Shown here: one piece after another, positions 8,346 through 16,348 of the stretch | How positions within the stretch are numbered: position 1 is the first letter of the stretch | Layout: each line of letters starts with the position of its first letter | DNA from: Nocardioides sp. JQ2195 | Lineage (GTDB): Bacteria > Actinomycetota > Actinomycetes > Propionibacteriales > Nocardioidaceae | Assembly (NCBI RefSeq): GCF_012272695.1 | Contig: NZ_CP050902.1 | Coordinates: forward strand, 3,410,001 to 3,474,000 | DNA length: 64,000 bases | Direction of reading: 5' to 3' | Notes under the pieces: model-generated | The model's input: the letters and a program-made list of their open reading frames with translations, nothing else | Databases searched by the model: none | What the model was told of the DNA's origin: nothing | Program-made: the position numbers and the translations under genes

Positions 8346-8864
8346 TCAGCCCGTGGGCTGGGGTTGCTTCTCGCCGGGCGCCGACGCGCCGGCCTCGAAG
8401 CCATGGGAGACGCCGGCGGAACGCTCCGCACGCAGCATCGCGATCTCGGACTCGAAGTCCTCGGCGGACTCGAACGCGCGGTAGACGCTGGCGAAGCGCA
8501 GGTAGGCGACCTCGTCGAGCTCGCGCAACGGGCCCAGGATGGCGAGGCCGACCTCGTTGGCCGGGACCTCGGCGGACCCACCGCTGCGCAGTGCGTCTTC
8601 GACGGCCTGGCCCAGGCAGGCCAGCTGGTCGGCGGTGACCGGACGACCCTTGCAGGCCTTGCGGACACCGGAGACGGCCTTCTCGCGGTTGAACGGCTCG
8701 CTCGCGCCGGAGCGCTTGAGCACCGTCAGCTGCATCTGCTCGACCGTCGTCCAGCGCTTGTTGCAGGCCGGGCACGTCCGGCGGCGGCGGATCGATCCAC
8801 CGTCGTCGCCGACGCGGGAGTCGAGCACGCGGGTGTCGGTGCTGCGGCAGTAGGGGCAGTGCAT
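8346..8864 (-). CDS. nrdR: Transcriptional repressor NrdR
   Basis: 172 residues. NrdR senses ATP/dATP and represses ribonucleotide reductase genes by binding paired NrdR boxes. The N-terminal zinc ribbon is complete (Cys3, Cys6, Cys31, Cys34; MHCPYC and [10 protein letters not shown]). The ATP-cone domain follows at about residues 46-136 ([33 protein letters not shown]). The last 25 residues are a family-variable tail. It is followed by nrdJ 219 bp downstream, the usual actinobacterial pairing, and its own promoter region carries the box pair, so it should repress itself and nrdJ. Confidence 0.96.
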   Translation of the reverse strand: MHCPYCRSTDTRVLDSRVGDDGGSIRRRRTCPACNKRWTTVEQMQLTVLKRSGASEPFNREKAVSGVRKACKGRPVTADQLACLGQAVEDALRSGGSAEVPANEVGLAILGPLRELDEVAYLRFASVYRAFESAEDFESEIAMLRAERSAGVSHGFEAGASAPGEKQPQPTG

Positions 8865-9053
8865 CTCTGGCAGCCTCCTTCACGGGCTCGTACGGCGAGT
8901 TGTTGCGCTGTGCTGGCGTGGGTTTGCGGTCGCTCCACGGGACACCACGAAGGCCCCACGGAAGGGGGCTGCTGAGGCGGTCTCGTTGTGGAGAACAGGT
9001 CGTTCCCTGTGGACAACTGGCGGTCAACTGTGGGTTCTCGACCCAGTCCCTGT

Positions 9054-9100
9054 GGACTAGATGTGGAAAACCACAACGGTGTAACTACTAGATGTAGTGG
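9054..9100 (-). promoter_or_regulatory. Pair of NrdR boxes upstream of nrdR
   Basis: Two sites, GGACTAGATGTGGAAA (9054-9069) and CTACTAGATGTAGTGG (9085-9100), share the core ACTAGATGT and fit the NrdR-box consensus aCwAtATaTwGtgt. They are 31 bp apart start to start (15-bp spacer), the three-helical-turn spacing known for functional pairs. They lie about 190 bp before the nrdR start, so the transcript has a long leader. Confidence 0.8.
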
Positions 9101-9316
9101 TAACCGTACGTCGGCTCCCCAGCCGATGCAAGCCCCGTCCGAGATCTTTTTCCATCACTCGTATAACCGCAGGTCAGGGCCGAATCATCCCTCCGACACG
9201 CGCCTCAGTGGCATCCTTCGAGTGTCCCGCGAGTGCTCTGCGCGTGCCTTGCGAGGCACCTGACGAGCCACCTGAGGCGACGCCCTCGCCAACTGTGAGC
9301 GCCGACCTCCCGACAG

Positions 9317-9353
9317 TGGAGGATTTCACGCACCAGCTGCGTGAAATCCTCCA
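9317..9353. repeat. Palindrome upstream of the first AbiEi/Vsr-like gene
   Basis: Perfect 16-bp arms (TGGAGGATTTCACGCA and its complement) around a five-base loop. The same arm sequence recurs at 10527-10573, on the far side of the gene. No T-run follows, so a simple terminator is unlikely. Confidence 0.9.
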
Positions 9354-9470
9354 TCGTTCGACCCTCAAGCGCGCACTCAGCGACCAGCCCGCCGACCTTC
9401 CGCACCGGCTTCTCCACAGGTCATCGCCGACCCCGTTGCGGCGATCGACCGGGCGCTGAAGGCTTCCTCC

Positions 9471-10559
9471 ATGGATGTCCGTGCCCTGCAGGCGATCCAG
9501 GAACACCAGGCCGGCGTGATCTCACGCCGACAGGTGGTGGCCTGCGGCGGCACCGACCGCGACATCGCCCGGCTGGTGCGCCGACGCACGCTCACCCGTG
9601 TGATGACCGGTGTCTACGTCGACCACAACGGCCCGCTCTCGTGGGAGCAGTCCGCGTGGGCGGTGGTGCTCCGGCACTGGCCGGCCGCCCTGACTGGCGG
9701 CTCGGCACTGGTGGCGCATGGCCTTCGCCTCCCCCGTTTCCTGAGGGCACCGGGTCCGACGGCCTTCGACGCACTCGGGCCGACCGGTGACGCGCCCACC
9801 GGTCGGCGCCGGGGCGCGACCATGATCCCGGGCGTCGGGGTCGACGTGATGGTGGAGGCGCACCGTCGACCCGACCGGGTGGCGGGTGTGCGCCTCACTC
9901 GCTCACGAAACTTCGACGACCTGGCGCTCCTGCACCTCAGCCCGCCGCGCGTGCGCCTCGAGCACGCGGTGCTCGAGGTCGCCTCACGTGCGCCTGACGA
10001 GGCCGCTGCCGTCGGAGTGCTGTCGGATGCCGTCCAGTCCCGGCGAACCACAGCCCAGCGCCTGCTGGTCGCGCTCGAGCTCCGCCCACGGATGCGGCAT
10101 CGCAAGCTGTTGCTCCGCCTGCTCGCGGACGTGTCATCGGGAGCCTTCTCGGCGCTCGAGCAGCGCTACCTGGTCGACGTCGAGCGCAGGCACGGCCTGC
10201 CCACCGCACGCCGGCAACGCCGGGAGCGCCGGGAGCGCGGAGTGGTCTTCCGCGACGCCGACTACGAGAAGTACGCCGTGATCGTCGAGCTCGACGGTCG
10301 CCTGGGCCACGAGTGGTCCGACGATGCAGGCCAGGACCTCGACCGAGACATCGATGCGCTCATCGACCAGCGGGTCACCGTGCGAGCCCGCTGGCACCAG
10401 GTGCTCGATCCCTGCCGTCTCGCCGCGGCCCTCGTGCGGATCCTGTGGGCTCGCGGCTGGACCGGCCGACCCCGTTCGTGCGGTGCCGACTGCGCGGTCG
10501 GCCTACTCCTGCGCGCGCAGCCGCCGGACAGTGGAGGATTTCACGCAGACAGTGCGTGA
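9471..10559 (+). CDS. AbiEi-type N-terminus fused to Vsr/DUF559-like nuclease domain (copy 1)
   Basis: 362 residues. The N-terminus (VISRRQVVACGGTDRDIARL, GVYVDHNGPLSWEQSAW) matches the winged-helix AbiEi antitoxin-like domain. The C-terminus has a DUF559/very-short-patch-repair-like core: SALEQRYL, FRDADYEKYAVIVELDGRLG (Asp...Glu-x-Asp of a PD-(D/E)XK fold), then RDIDAL and ARWHQVLDPC. The likely start is the ATG at 9471. The last codons (DSGGFHADSA) are encoded by the downstream palindrome. A paralogue lies at 30384-31433. AbiEi proteins are usually antitoxins with a separate toxin next door; none is seen here. The gene sits between nrdR and the iron-boxed exporter, breaking an otherwise conserved neighbourhood. 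Activity as nuclease or repressor is inference. Confidence 0.8.
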   Translation: MDVRALQAIQEHQAGVISRRQVVACGGTDRDIARLVRRRTLTRVMTGVYVDHNGPLSWEQSAWAVVLRHWPAALTGGSALVAHGLRLPRFLRAPGPTAFDALGPTGDAPTGRRRGATMIPGVGVDVMVEAHRRPDRVAGVRLTRSRNFDDLALLHLSPPRVRLEHAVLEVASRAPDEAAAVGVLSDAVQSRRTTAQRLLVALELRPRMRHRKLLLRLLADVSSGAFSALEQRYLVDVERRHGLPTARRQRRERRERGVVFRDADYEKYAVIVELDGRLGHEWSDDAGQDLDRDIDALIDQRVTVRARWHQVLDPCRLAAALVRILWARGWTGRPRSCGADCAVGLLLRAQPPDSGGFHADSA

Positions 10560-10573
10560 AATCCTCCACTGTC
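10527..10573. repeat. Palindrome overlapping the 3' end of the first AbiEi/Vsr-like gene
   Basis: Perfect 21-bp arms (GACAGTGGAGGATTTCACGC and one more base, with complement) around the five-base loop GACAG. It contains the arm of the upstream palindrome at 9317-9353, extended by five bases. The stop codon of the gene lies inside it. Confidence 0.92.
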
Positions 10574-10650
10574 GGCCGTGGCCCAAGCCAGGGTGTCGTG
10601 CGGGCCACATTTTCGCTGACCCCGCCCGCCATTCGTAGCGGCCTGACACA

Positions 10651-11547
10651 ATGGCCATCGTGGCAAAGCAGGGGGCCGGAAAAAGAGCAGGATCTCGGCG
10701 GGGGCCAAAGAAGCGGTCGCTCCCGAGTCGGTCTGCCCTGCTCCTGTGCCTGGCGATCACCGTCTGCGTGGTCGCGTGGGGCTATCTCGTGTTCGCCGCG
10801 ATCGACTTCGGGCGCTCGGCGCGTGGCGGCGAGTCGGGGGCCTGGACCTTCCTCGGCCTGGCCTGCCTGGGCGCCGCTGCCTGCCTGTTCGTCGGGATGA
10901 TCCTGATCGGCCGACTCCTGCGCGCGACCGGCATCATCACCGCCCCGACCGGTCCGGACGGCAGAGGGACGCGCGCGCCGAGCCCCACGAGGCCCACGAC
11001 CGTCTCGAGCGCAGGTACGAGCAGCACCAGCGCGAGCGACACCACTGCCAGCGCGGGCTCGCACGTGAGCAGCACCACTGCCAGCGCGGGCTCGCACGTG
11101 AGCAGCACCACTGCCAGCGCGGGCTCGAGCACCAGCAACATCCCGAACACCGCGAGCAGCGCGCCGAGCACCACGGGCACCGGCAGCGCCAGCAGCACGC
11201 CGAGCGCCGGCACCGGCACCGCCAGCAGCGCCAGCAGCACACCGAGCGCCGGCACCGCCAGCGGTTCGCCGAGCTCGGCGACCACCAGCCCCGGCACCTC
11301 GGGCAGCATCACGCCGGCCGCCGTCCCGGAACCGCGCACCACACCCGGTCCCGACCCGAGTCGGGACACCCCGCCCCAGGGCCACCACAGCGCATCCGGC
11401 AACAACAGTGCATCCAGCAACCACAGCGCATCCAGCAACAACAGCGCAGCGGGCAACCAGGTCGGACACAACCTGCTGTCCGGCGACACGGCCGAGGTGC
11501 CCAAGGTGCCGTCCGCGCGCTACAAGGGCAAGCGCATCGCCCGGTGA
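10651..11547 (+). CDS. Two-helix membrane protein with long Ser/Thr/Ala-rich tail
   Basis: 298 residues. A basic N-terminus (KRAGSRRGPKKR) is followed by two membrane helices (ALLLCLAITVCVVAWGYLVF and the LGLACLGAAACLFVG region). From about residue 105 to 275 the sequence is low complexity, rich in Ser, Thr, Ala and Pro, part of it from a 33-bp DNA repeat. It ends with a basic YKGKRIAR. Short imperfect copies of this last segment (KGKRLAR, RKRLAR) follow in the 110 bp after the stop, as if the gene end had been duplicated repeatedly. A second frame is also open through the repeats, but only this one gives sensible membrane helices. Function unknown; the GTG at 10660 is an alternative start. 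Confidence 0.6.
   Translation: MAIVAKQGAGKRAGSRRGPKKRSLPSRSALLLCLAITVCVVAWGYLVFAAIDFGRSARGGESGAWTFLGLACLGAAACLFVGMILIGRLLRATGIITAPTGPDGRGTRAPSPTRPTTVSSAGTSSTSASDTTASAGSHVSSTTASAGSHVSSTTASAGSSTSNIPNTASSAPSTTGTGSASSTPSAGTGTASSASSTPSAGTASGSPSSATTSPGTSGSITPAAVPEPRTTPGPDPSRDTPPQGHHSASGNNSASSNHSASSNNSAAGNQVGHNLLSGDTAEVPKVPSARYKGKRIAR
11041..11127 (+). repeat. 33-bp tandem repeat (2.6 copies) in the Ser/Thr-rich tail
   Basis: Unit ACCACTGCCAGCGCGGGCTC plus GCACGTGAGCAGC at 11041-11073 and 11074-11106, then a partial third. It encodes TTASAGSHVSS repeats. Confidence 0.9.
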
Positions 11548-11665
11548 CCGCACGCCACGAGGCCCCGCGCAGCGCCCGATGACCGCACCCCACAAAGGCA
11601 AACGCCTCGCCCGCTGACCACACCCCACGACGCAAGCGCCTCGCCCGGTGACCGCGGAAGATCCA

Positions 11666-11681
11666 GTTAGGTTAACCTAAC
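11666..11681 (+). promoter_or_regulatory. DtxR/IdeR-type iron box
   Basis: GTTAGGTTAACCTAAC is a perfect 16-bp palindrome and matches 14 of the first 15 positions of the DtxR/IdeR consensus (TTAGGTTAGSCTAACCTAA). It ends three bases before the GTG start of the exporter gene, so the bound repressor would cover the start region; no Shine-Dalgarno is visible, so the transcript may be leaderless. Confidence 0.8.
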
Positions 11682-11684
11682 TCG

Positions 11685-13457
11685 GTGGTTCCACCTTCCC
11701 CCGCGCGGCCAACGGTCGCCCCGCCCGAGCGAGTCCACGCACCCCCCGGAACGCCTGGAACTTCCACGCCACCGGCCAGCGCCTGGGCCCTCCTGCGACG
11801 CGGGCTGGCCCGCAACAAGGCTCGCCTGGTCGCCAGCTTCGGTCTGCTCAGCCTCTGGCAGGCCTGCGAGACCCTGGTGCCGGTGATGATCGGCCTGATC
11901 ATCGATCGCGCGGTCGCCACCGGCGAGGTCCGCGAGATGGTCGTCTGGGGACTCGCCCTCTGCGCGCTCTTCGGCTTCCTCTCCTACGGCTACCGGTTCG
12001 GCGCACAGATCGGGTTCAGCGTCATGCAGCAGGAGATGCACCGGACCCGCGTCGAGATCGCGGCGCACGCGCTGCACCCGCGCGGAGCCAGGACGTCCCT
12101 GCGCCCCGGCGAGACACTCTCGCTGGCCACTGCCGACGCCGAGCTCGTCGGGCAGTTCATCCGCTCCATGGGCTTCACGGTCGCCGCGGTCATCTCGCTG
12201 GCCGGAGCGTCGTGGTACCTCCTCACCCTGGACCTGACGCTCGGCCTCGTGGTGCTCGTCGGCGTCCCGATGGTGCTCGCGCTGACCCAGGCGATCACCC
12301 CCGCGATCTCCCGGCACACCGAGCACCAGCAGTCCACGGTCGCCGAGGCGACCGGCGTCGCCACCGACCTGATCCGCGGCCTGCGCGTTCTCAAGGGAAT
12401 CGGTGCCGAGTCGGTCGCCGGGTCCCGCTACCGAGCACTCAGCGGACGGGCCCGCGACGCATCCGTGCGGAGCACGTCGACGTACGGCGCGATGGCCGGC
12501 CTCACCCAGGGCCTCTCGGGACTGTTCCTCGCGGCCGTCGCTGTGGTCGCCGGGCACCGGGCACTCTCCGGTGACATCAGCATCGGCGAGCTGATCGCCG
12601 TGGTCGGCCTGACCCAGTTCCTGGCCGAGCCCCTCGGCATGCTCGGCGACATCTCCGCCCACACCGCACGGGCCCACGCCTCCGCCCGCCGGATCGTGGT
12701 GTTCCTGCACACCCCGCACCTGGTGCCGGTCGGCGACGCGCACCCGCACTCGGGGGCAGGACTGCGACTCACCTCCGTCACGGCTCCCGGCCTCAACCGG
12801 GTCAGCCTGGACTCTCGCCCCGGCGAGATCCTCGGCATCGCGGTCACCGACCCGGCGGCTGCCGCTTCACTGATGGCGCTCGTGAGCGGCTCGTCGTCCC
12901 CTGTCTCCGGCGACCTCACCCTGGGCGGCCTGCCGCTGGACGAGCTGTCCCTCGCCGCCCGCAACGAGCACCTGCTGGTCAGCCCGCACCACGTCGACCT
13001 CTTCGAGGGCACCCTGCGCAGCAACATCGACCCGACCTCCACGCTCGCCCCCGCGGAGCTGGACCGACTGCTCGACGCGTCGGCCTGCGCCGACGTGGTC
13101 TCGCTCGTCCCCGAAGGCCTCGACCAACCGGTCACCCCCGACGGCGCCACCTTCTCCGGAGGCCAGCGCCAACGCATCGCGCTGGCCCGCGCCCTCGCCA
13201 CGGACGCGCCCCTGCTCGTGCTGCACGACCCCACCACCGCCGTCGATGCGGTCACCGAGCACCGCATCGCAGCAGGCATCCGCGAGCTGCGCAGCGACGC
13301 CGCGGGGCGGCGTACGACGTGGCTGGTCACCTCCTCCCCCGCCCTCCTCGCGCAGTGCGACCGGGTCTTGCTGATCACCGACGCCGGCGTCACCGGCGAG
13401 GGCACCCACCACGAGCTCGCCGCCGACCCGACGTACGCCGAGGTGGTGCTGCGATGA
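11685..13457 (+). CDS. ABC exporter half, subunit with degenerate nucleotide site, iron-box controlled
   Basis: 590 residues from a GTG. A six-helix exporter membrane domain (about residues 25-330) is followed by a nucleotide-binding domain. That domain has lost catalytic elements: the Walker A region reads GIAVTDPAAAAS with no Lys, Walker B is LLVLHDPTT with Pro in place of the catalytic Glu, and the switch His is replaced (WLVTSSPALL). The signature FSGGQRQRIALARAL is perfect. It overlaps the next gene by four bases (ATGA), and that partner has the opposite pattern, so the two should form a heterodimer with a single active ATP site. The iron box suggests a siderophore or iron-related substrate, as for IrtAB-like pairs; the substrate is inference. 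Confidence 0.88.
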   Translation: MVPPSPARPTVAPPERVHAPPGTPGTSTPPASAWALLRRGLARNKARLVASFGLLSLWQACETLVPVMIGLIIDRAVATGEVREMVVWGLALCALFGFLSYGYRFGAQIGFSVMQQEMHRTRVEIAAHALHPRGARTSLRPGETLSLATADAELVGQFIRSMGFTVAAVISLAGASWYLLTLDLTLGLVVLVGVPMVLALTQAITPAISRHTEHQQSTVAEATGVATDLIRGLRVLKGIGAESVAGSRYRALSGRARDASVRSTSTYGAMAGLTQGLSGLFLAAVAVVAGHRALSGDISIGELIAVVGLTQFLAEPLGMLGDISAHTARAHASARRIVVFLHTPHLVPVGDAHPHSGAGLRLTSVTAPGLNRVSLDSRPGEILGIAVTDPAAAASLMALVSGSSSPVSGDLTLGGLPLDELSLAARNEHLLVSPHHVDLFEGTLRSNIDPTSTLAPAELDRLLDASACADVVSLVPEGLDQPVTPDGATFSGGQRQRIALARALATDAPLLVLHDPTTAVDAVTEHRIAAGIRELRSDAAGRRTTWLVTSSPALLAQCDRVLLITDAGVTGEGTHHELAADPTYAEVVLR

Positions 13458-15202
13458 GCACGCGCCACCTCCTCCCCATCGCCACGCGCCAGGAGACGGC
13501 CGGGCTCGCCTGGCGCCTGGTCGCCCGTCACCGGTTGCCGCTGGTGGCATCGATCGTCTCGTTCGTGCTGGCCGGCCTCTGCGCCTTGGTGGCGCCGTGG
13601 ATGCTCGGGCACATCGTCGACCTGGTCATCGAGGGCGCCCCGGCGCGCGAGCTCACCACGGCCGCCGTCGTCATCGGCGTCGCAGCCGTGGGAGGCGGGT
13701 TGTTCACCTGGGCCTCCGTCGCCTTCCTCGCCCGCGCCGGCGAGCCCGCTCTGGCCGAGCTGCGCGAGGACGTGCTCGACAAGGCACTCGCCCTGGACTC
13801 GGCCCGCGTCGAGGCAGCCGGCACCGGCGACCTGCTCTCCCGCGTCGGGGACGACGCCCGCACCGTCGCCAGCTCGCTCACCGAGATCGTGCCGACGCTG
13901 GTGAACTCGCTGGTGCTCGTGGCCTTCACCGCCGCCGGCCTCTTCGCGCTCGACTGGCGTCTGGGCCTGGCCGGCTTGGGGGCGCTGCCGTTCTACGTGA
14001 TGGGACTGCGCTGGTACCTCCCGAAGTCGGGCCCCTACTACGCGCGCGAACGCGTGGCCCAGGGCGAGCGCGCCCAGGCCATGGTCAGCGGGCTGCAGGG
14101 TGCACCCACCGTGCGCGCCTTCGGGATGTCGGCCGACCAGGTGGCCACCATCGAGGACCGCTCCGACGAGGCCCGCACCATCTCCGTCACCGTGTTCAGG
14201 CTGCTCACCCGCTTCGGCGCACGCTCCAACCGCGCCGAGCTGATCGGGCTGCTGCTGGTGCTGACCACCGGTTTCCTGCTGGTGCGCGCCGACTCCACCA
14301 CGGTGGGCGCGGTGACCGCCGCCGCGCTCTACTTCCACCGACTCTTCAACCCGATCAACGCGCTGCTCTACATCTTTGACTCGGTGCAGTCGACCGGCGC
14401 CTCGCTCTCCCGCCTGGCCGGCGTCTCGCTGCTGCCCCCTCCGCCTGCCCGGCCGGGTTCGCTGCCGGCCGCTCCGGGGCCACTGACACTCGCCGGCATC
14501 GACCACGCGTACGTCGAGGGGCGCCCGGTGCTCTCCTCGGTCGCGGTCACCATCGCACCGGGCGAGCGGGTCGCTCTCGTCGGTGCCACCGGGGCCGGCA
14601 AGACGACACTCGGCGCGATCGCGGCCGGCGTCCTGCCGCCGACGTCCGGACGTGTGGACCTGGCCGGCACCTCATTGGCGGAGCTGCCCAGCAGCGTCCT
14701 GCGCCAGCGGGTCTCGTTGATCAACCAGGACTTCTACGTCTTCGCCGGCACCGTGCGCGACGCGGTGACCCTGGTCGCCGCCGACGCCACCGACGACGCT
14801 GTCCGGGCGGCGCTCGAGACCGTCTCGGCCCTCGGGTGGGTCGAGGCGCTGCCCGACGGCCTCGACACCGTCATCGGTGGCGGCGCCCACCCGCTGACCC
14901 CGGCCCAGGCCCAGCACCTCGCCCTGGCCCGGATCGCGCTCGCCGACCCGTGGTTCGTCGTGCTCGACGAGGCCACCGCCGAGGCGGGCTCTGCCGGCGC
15001 CCGCGACCTCGAACGGGCCGCACTGGCCGTCACCGAGGGCCGCGGCGCCCTCGTGGTCGCGCACCGGCTGACCCAGTCGGAGTCGGCGGACCGGGTGCTG
15101 GTCATGCACGAGGGCCGCGTGGTCGAGGAGGGCAGCCACGACGAGCTGTTGCGCTCCGGCGGTCGGTACGCCGAGCTGTGGGCTGCCTGGTCGGGCAGCT
15201 GA
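13454..15202 (+). CDS. ABC exporter half, catalytic partner subunit
   Basis: 582 residues from the ATG overlapping the previous stop. Membrane domain about residues 20-320; nucleotide-binding domain from about 340. Walker A (GATGAGKTT), Walker B with catalytic Glu (WFVVLDEATAE) and switch His (LVVAHRL) are intact, but the signature motif is lost (LTPAQAQHLALAR in place of LSGGQ). Together with the preceding subunit's good signature this rebuilds one complete ATP site. The two genes form a two-cistron operon. The frame is open upstream of 13454, inside the first gene, but the ATGA overlap is the natural start. Confidence 0.88.
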   Translation: MSTRHLLPIATRQETAGLAWRLVARHRLPLVASIVSFVLAGLCALVAPWMLGHIVDLVIEGAPARELTTAAVVIGVAAVGGGLFTWASVAFLARAGEPALAELREDVLDKALALDSARVEAAGTGDLLSRVGDDARTVASSLTEIVPTLVNSLVLVAFTAAGLFALDWRLGLAGLGALPFYVMGLRWYLPKSGPYYARERVAQGERAQAMVSGLQGAPTVRAFGMSADQVATIEDRSDEARTISVTVFRLLTRFGARSNRAELIGLLLVLTTGFLLVRADSTTVGAVTAAALYFHRLFNPINALLYIFDSVQSTGASLSRLAGVSLLPPPPARPGSLPAAPGPLTLAGIDHAYVEGRPVLSSVAVTIAPGERVALVGATGAGKTTLGAIAAGVLPPTSGRVDLAGTSLAELPSSVLRQRVSLINQDFYVFAGTVRDAVTLVAADATDDAVRAALETVSALGWVEALPDGLDTVIGGGAHPLTPAQAQHLALARIALADPWFVVLDEATAEAGSAGARDLERAALAVTEGRGALVVAHRLTQSESADRVLVMHEGRVVEEGSHDELLRSGGRYAELWAAWSGS

Positions 15203-15230
15203 GCCGAGTCGGTCGGCACCACGGCGCGCC

Positions 15231-15417
15231 TCACCGGGCTCCGTCGGGGACGTCCAGGGCTGCGGCCATGAGGGCACCGTGGCCGAGCGCCGGGCCCTGA
15301 CGCCCCGGCCCAACAGCAACGCGTTCCGCACTGGCCGCCGTGGACCAATTGGTCCACCGCGGCCAGTCCGCGGGCGACCGCCCACCCGGAGCCCTTCGAG
15401 ACGGACAGGCCGCTCAT
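15231..15417 (-). pseudogene. Possible decayed gene fragment, unidentified
   Basis: Protein-like segments occur in three minus-strand frames in order: MSGLSVSKGSGWAVARGLAA, then NALLLGRGVR, then ALGHGALMAAALDVPDGAR followed by a stop at 15231. Two single-base losses would join them into one reading frame. I cannot name the family. It lies between the exporter operon and the SOS locus. The alternative is chance open frame in GC-rich DNA. Confidence 0.3.
15330..15367. repeat. 38-bp palindrome
   Basis: Nineteen-base arms with one mismatch and no loop, centred on the perfect 16-mer TGGACCAATTGGTCCA. It could be a REP-like orphan, a GntR-type operator core, or the chance result of a decayed coding sequence. 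Confidence 0.75.
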
Positions 15418-15554
15418 CACCGTGCGTCACAGGGCGGCGGCGAAGAGGACGGTGCCGACGCCGTCTGCGCCTCGCTGGGCAGCCGAAGGCTCCCCGCGGA
15501 CAGCCGTGGGGATACGGCGCTCTCCCGGTCCCGTCCACCCGCCGCACGACACGT

Positions 15555-15620
15555 CGAATCTTTGTTCGAGGAAATCCTTGCCTTGTTCGAACACATGATC
15601 TAACTTCGTACATGTGTTCG
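15555..15620 (+). promoter_or_regulatory. LexA-box-like sites and promoter of the LysM gene
   Basis: CGAATCTTTGTTCG (15555-15568) and CGTACATGTGTTCG (15607-15620) each match the actinobacterial LexA box CGAAC-N4-GTTYG with one mismatch. Between them TTGCCT (15578) and TAACTT (15601) are spaced 17 bp, a sigma70-type promoter, so LexA would sit on both sides of it. Confidence 0.65.
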
Positions 15621-15732
15621 ATCGAAAGTCTGATCGATCCCGACAGCTCCACAGCTTCCCCGGAGGCCGTTGTCGGTGGTCACCGTTAGACATTCGCTCA
15701 GCACCGACCACCCACTTCCCCCGGAGGTCTCG

Positions 15733-16143
15733 ATGAGCACCATGACCCTCAGCCCCGCCAGCCAGACCAGCACGATCCCGGTCGGCCAGCGCCAGGTCAG
15801 CACGATCCAGGTCGGCCAGCGCCAGACCAGCCAAGGCAAGGTCGGCCAGCGCCAGCTCCGCCTCACCCGGCGCGGCCGCGTGGTCATCTTCATCGCGGCA
15901 CTGCTGGTGGTCATGGGCGCCGCCCTTCTCCTGGCCAACGCATCGACGGCCACCAACCACGCCGGCGTCGACCAGCCGACCCGGGCAGTCGTGGTCGAGT
16001 CCGGCGACACGTTGTGGAGCATCGCGGGCGACCTGGCCGGGGACGGCGAGGTGCGTGACATGGTGCACGAGATCAAGCAGCTCAACGCGCTCGACTCCTC
16101 GATGCTGATGACCGGCCAGACCATCTTCGTGCCGATCAGCTGA
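15733..16143 (+). CDS. LysM-domain membrane protein, probable SOS cell-division suppressor
   Basis: 136 residues from an ATG with GGAGG seven bases upstream. A cytoplasmic stretch with three VGQRQ repeats precedes one membrane helix ([18 protein letters not shown]) and an outside LysM domain ([20 protein letters not shown] to QTIFVPIS) that binds peptidoglycan. It stands next to lexA behind LexA-like boxes. That is the arrangement of Bacillus yneA and mycobacterial Rv2719c (ChiZ), which halt division during the SOS response; the role is inferred from architecture and position, not from close sequence identity. An upstream in-frame extension exists but has no ribosome site. Confidence 0.8.
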   Translation: MSTMTLSPASQTSTIPVGQRQVSTIQVGQRQTSQGKVGQRQLRLTRRGRVVIFIAALLVVMGAALLLANASTATNHAGVDQPTRAVVVESGDTLWSIAGDLAGDGEVRDMVHEIKQLNALDSSMLMTGQTIFVPIS

Positions 16144-16191
16144 CACAGATTTCCGCAGGTCGCCTCGACCCCGGCCTGCGGATGGGGAAGA

Positions 16192-16231
16192 CGAAGGGCG
16201 GGGCGCCGACAACCGGCCACCCCGCCCTTCG
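16192..16231 (+). terminator. Terminator hairpin between the LysM gene and lexA
   Basis: Perfect 12-bp arms (CGAAGGGCGGGG and complement) with a 16-base loop. A second hairpin (CCGCAGG/CCTGCGG) precedes it at about 16154-16181. No long T-run. Confidence 0.6.
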
Positions 16232-16271
16232 CACGCCCGAACCCAGCTCGCACCTGAACCCGCGACACGTT

Positions 16272-16285
16272 CGAACAGGTGTTTG
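16272..16285 (+). promoter_or_regulatory. LexA box upstream of lexA
   Basis: CGAACAGGTGTTTG fits CGAAC-N4-GTTYG completely. It is 64 bp before the chosen lexA start, allowing autorepression. Confidence 0.85.
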
Positions 16286-16348
16286 AACCCGAGGGCGATT
16301 GAGGCTACGTTGGAAATCCACCCGGACAGGACTGCGGAAGGCACGCCG

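Noticed and set aside
8865..9053. Possible cobalamin riboswitch ahead of nrdR-nrdJ
   Set aside because: Expected for a B12-dependent enzyme, but no B12-box-like conserved segment is seen.
10527..10573. Simple terminator for the first AbiEi/Vsr-like gene
   Set aside because: It overlaps the coding end, lacks a T-run, and has a copy upstream of the gene, which a terminator would not explain.
12428..14506. 692-codon minus-strand frame
   Set aside because: Shadow of the two exporter genes, which have clear domains on the plus strand.
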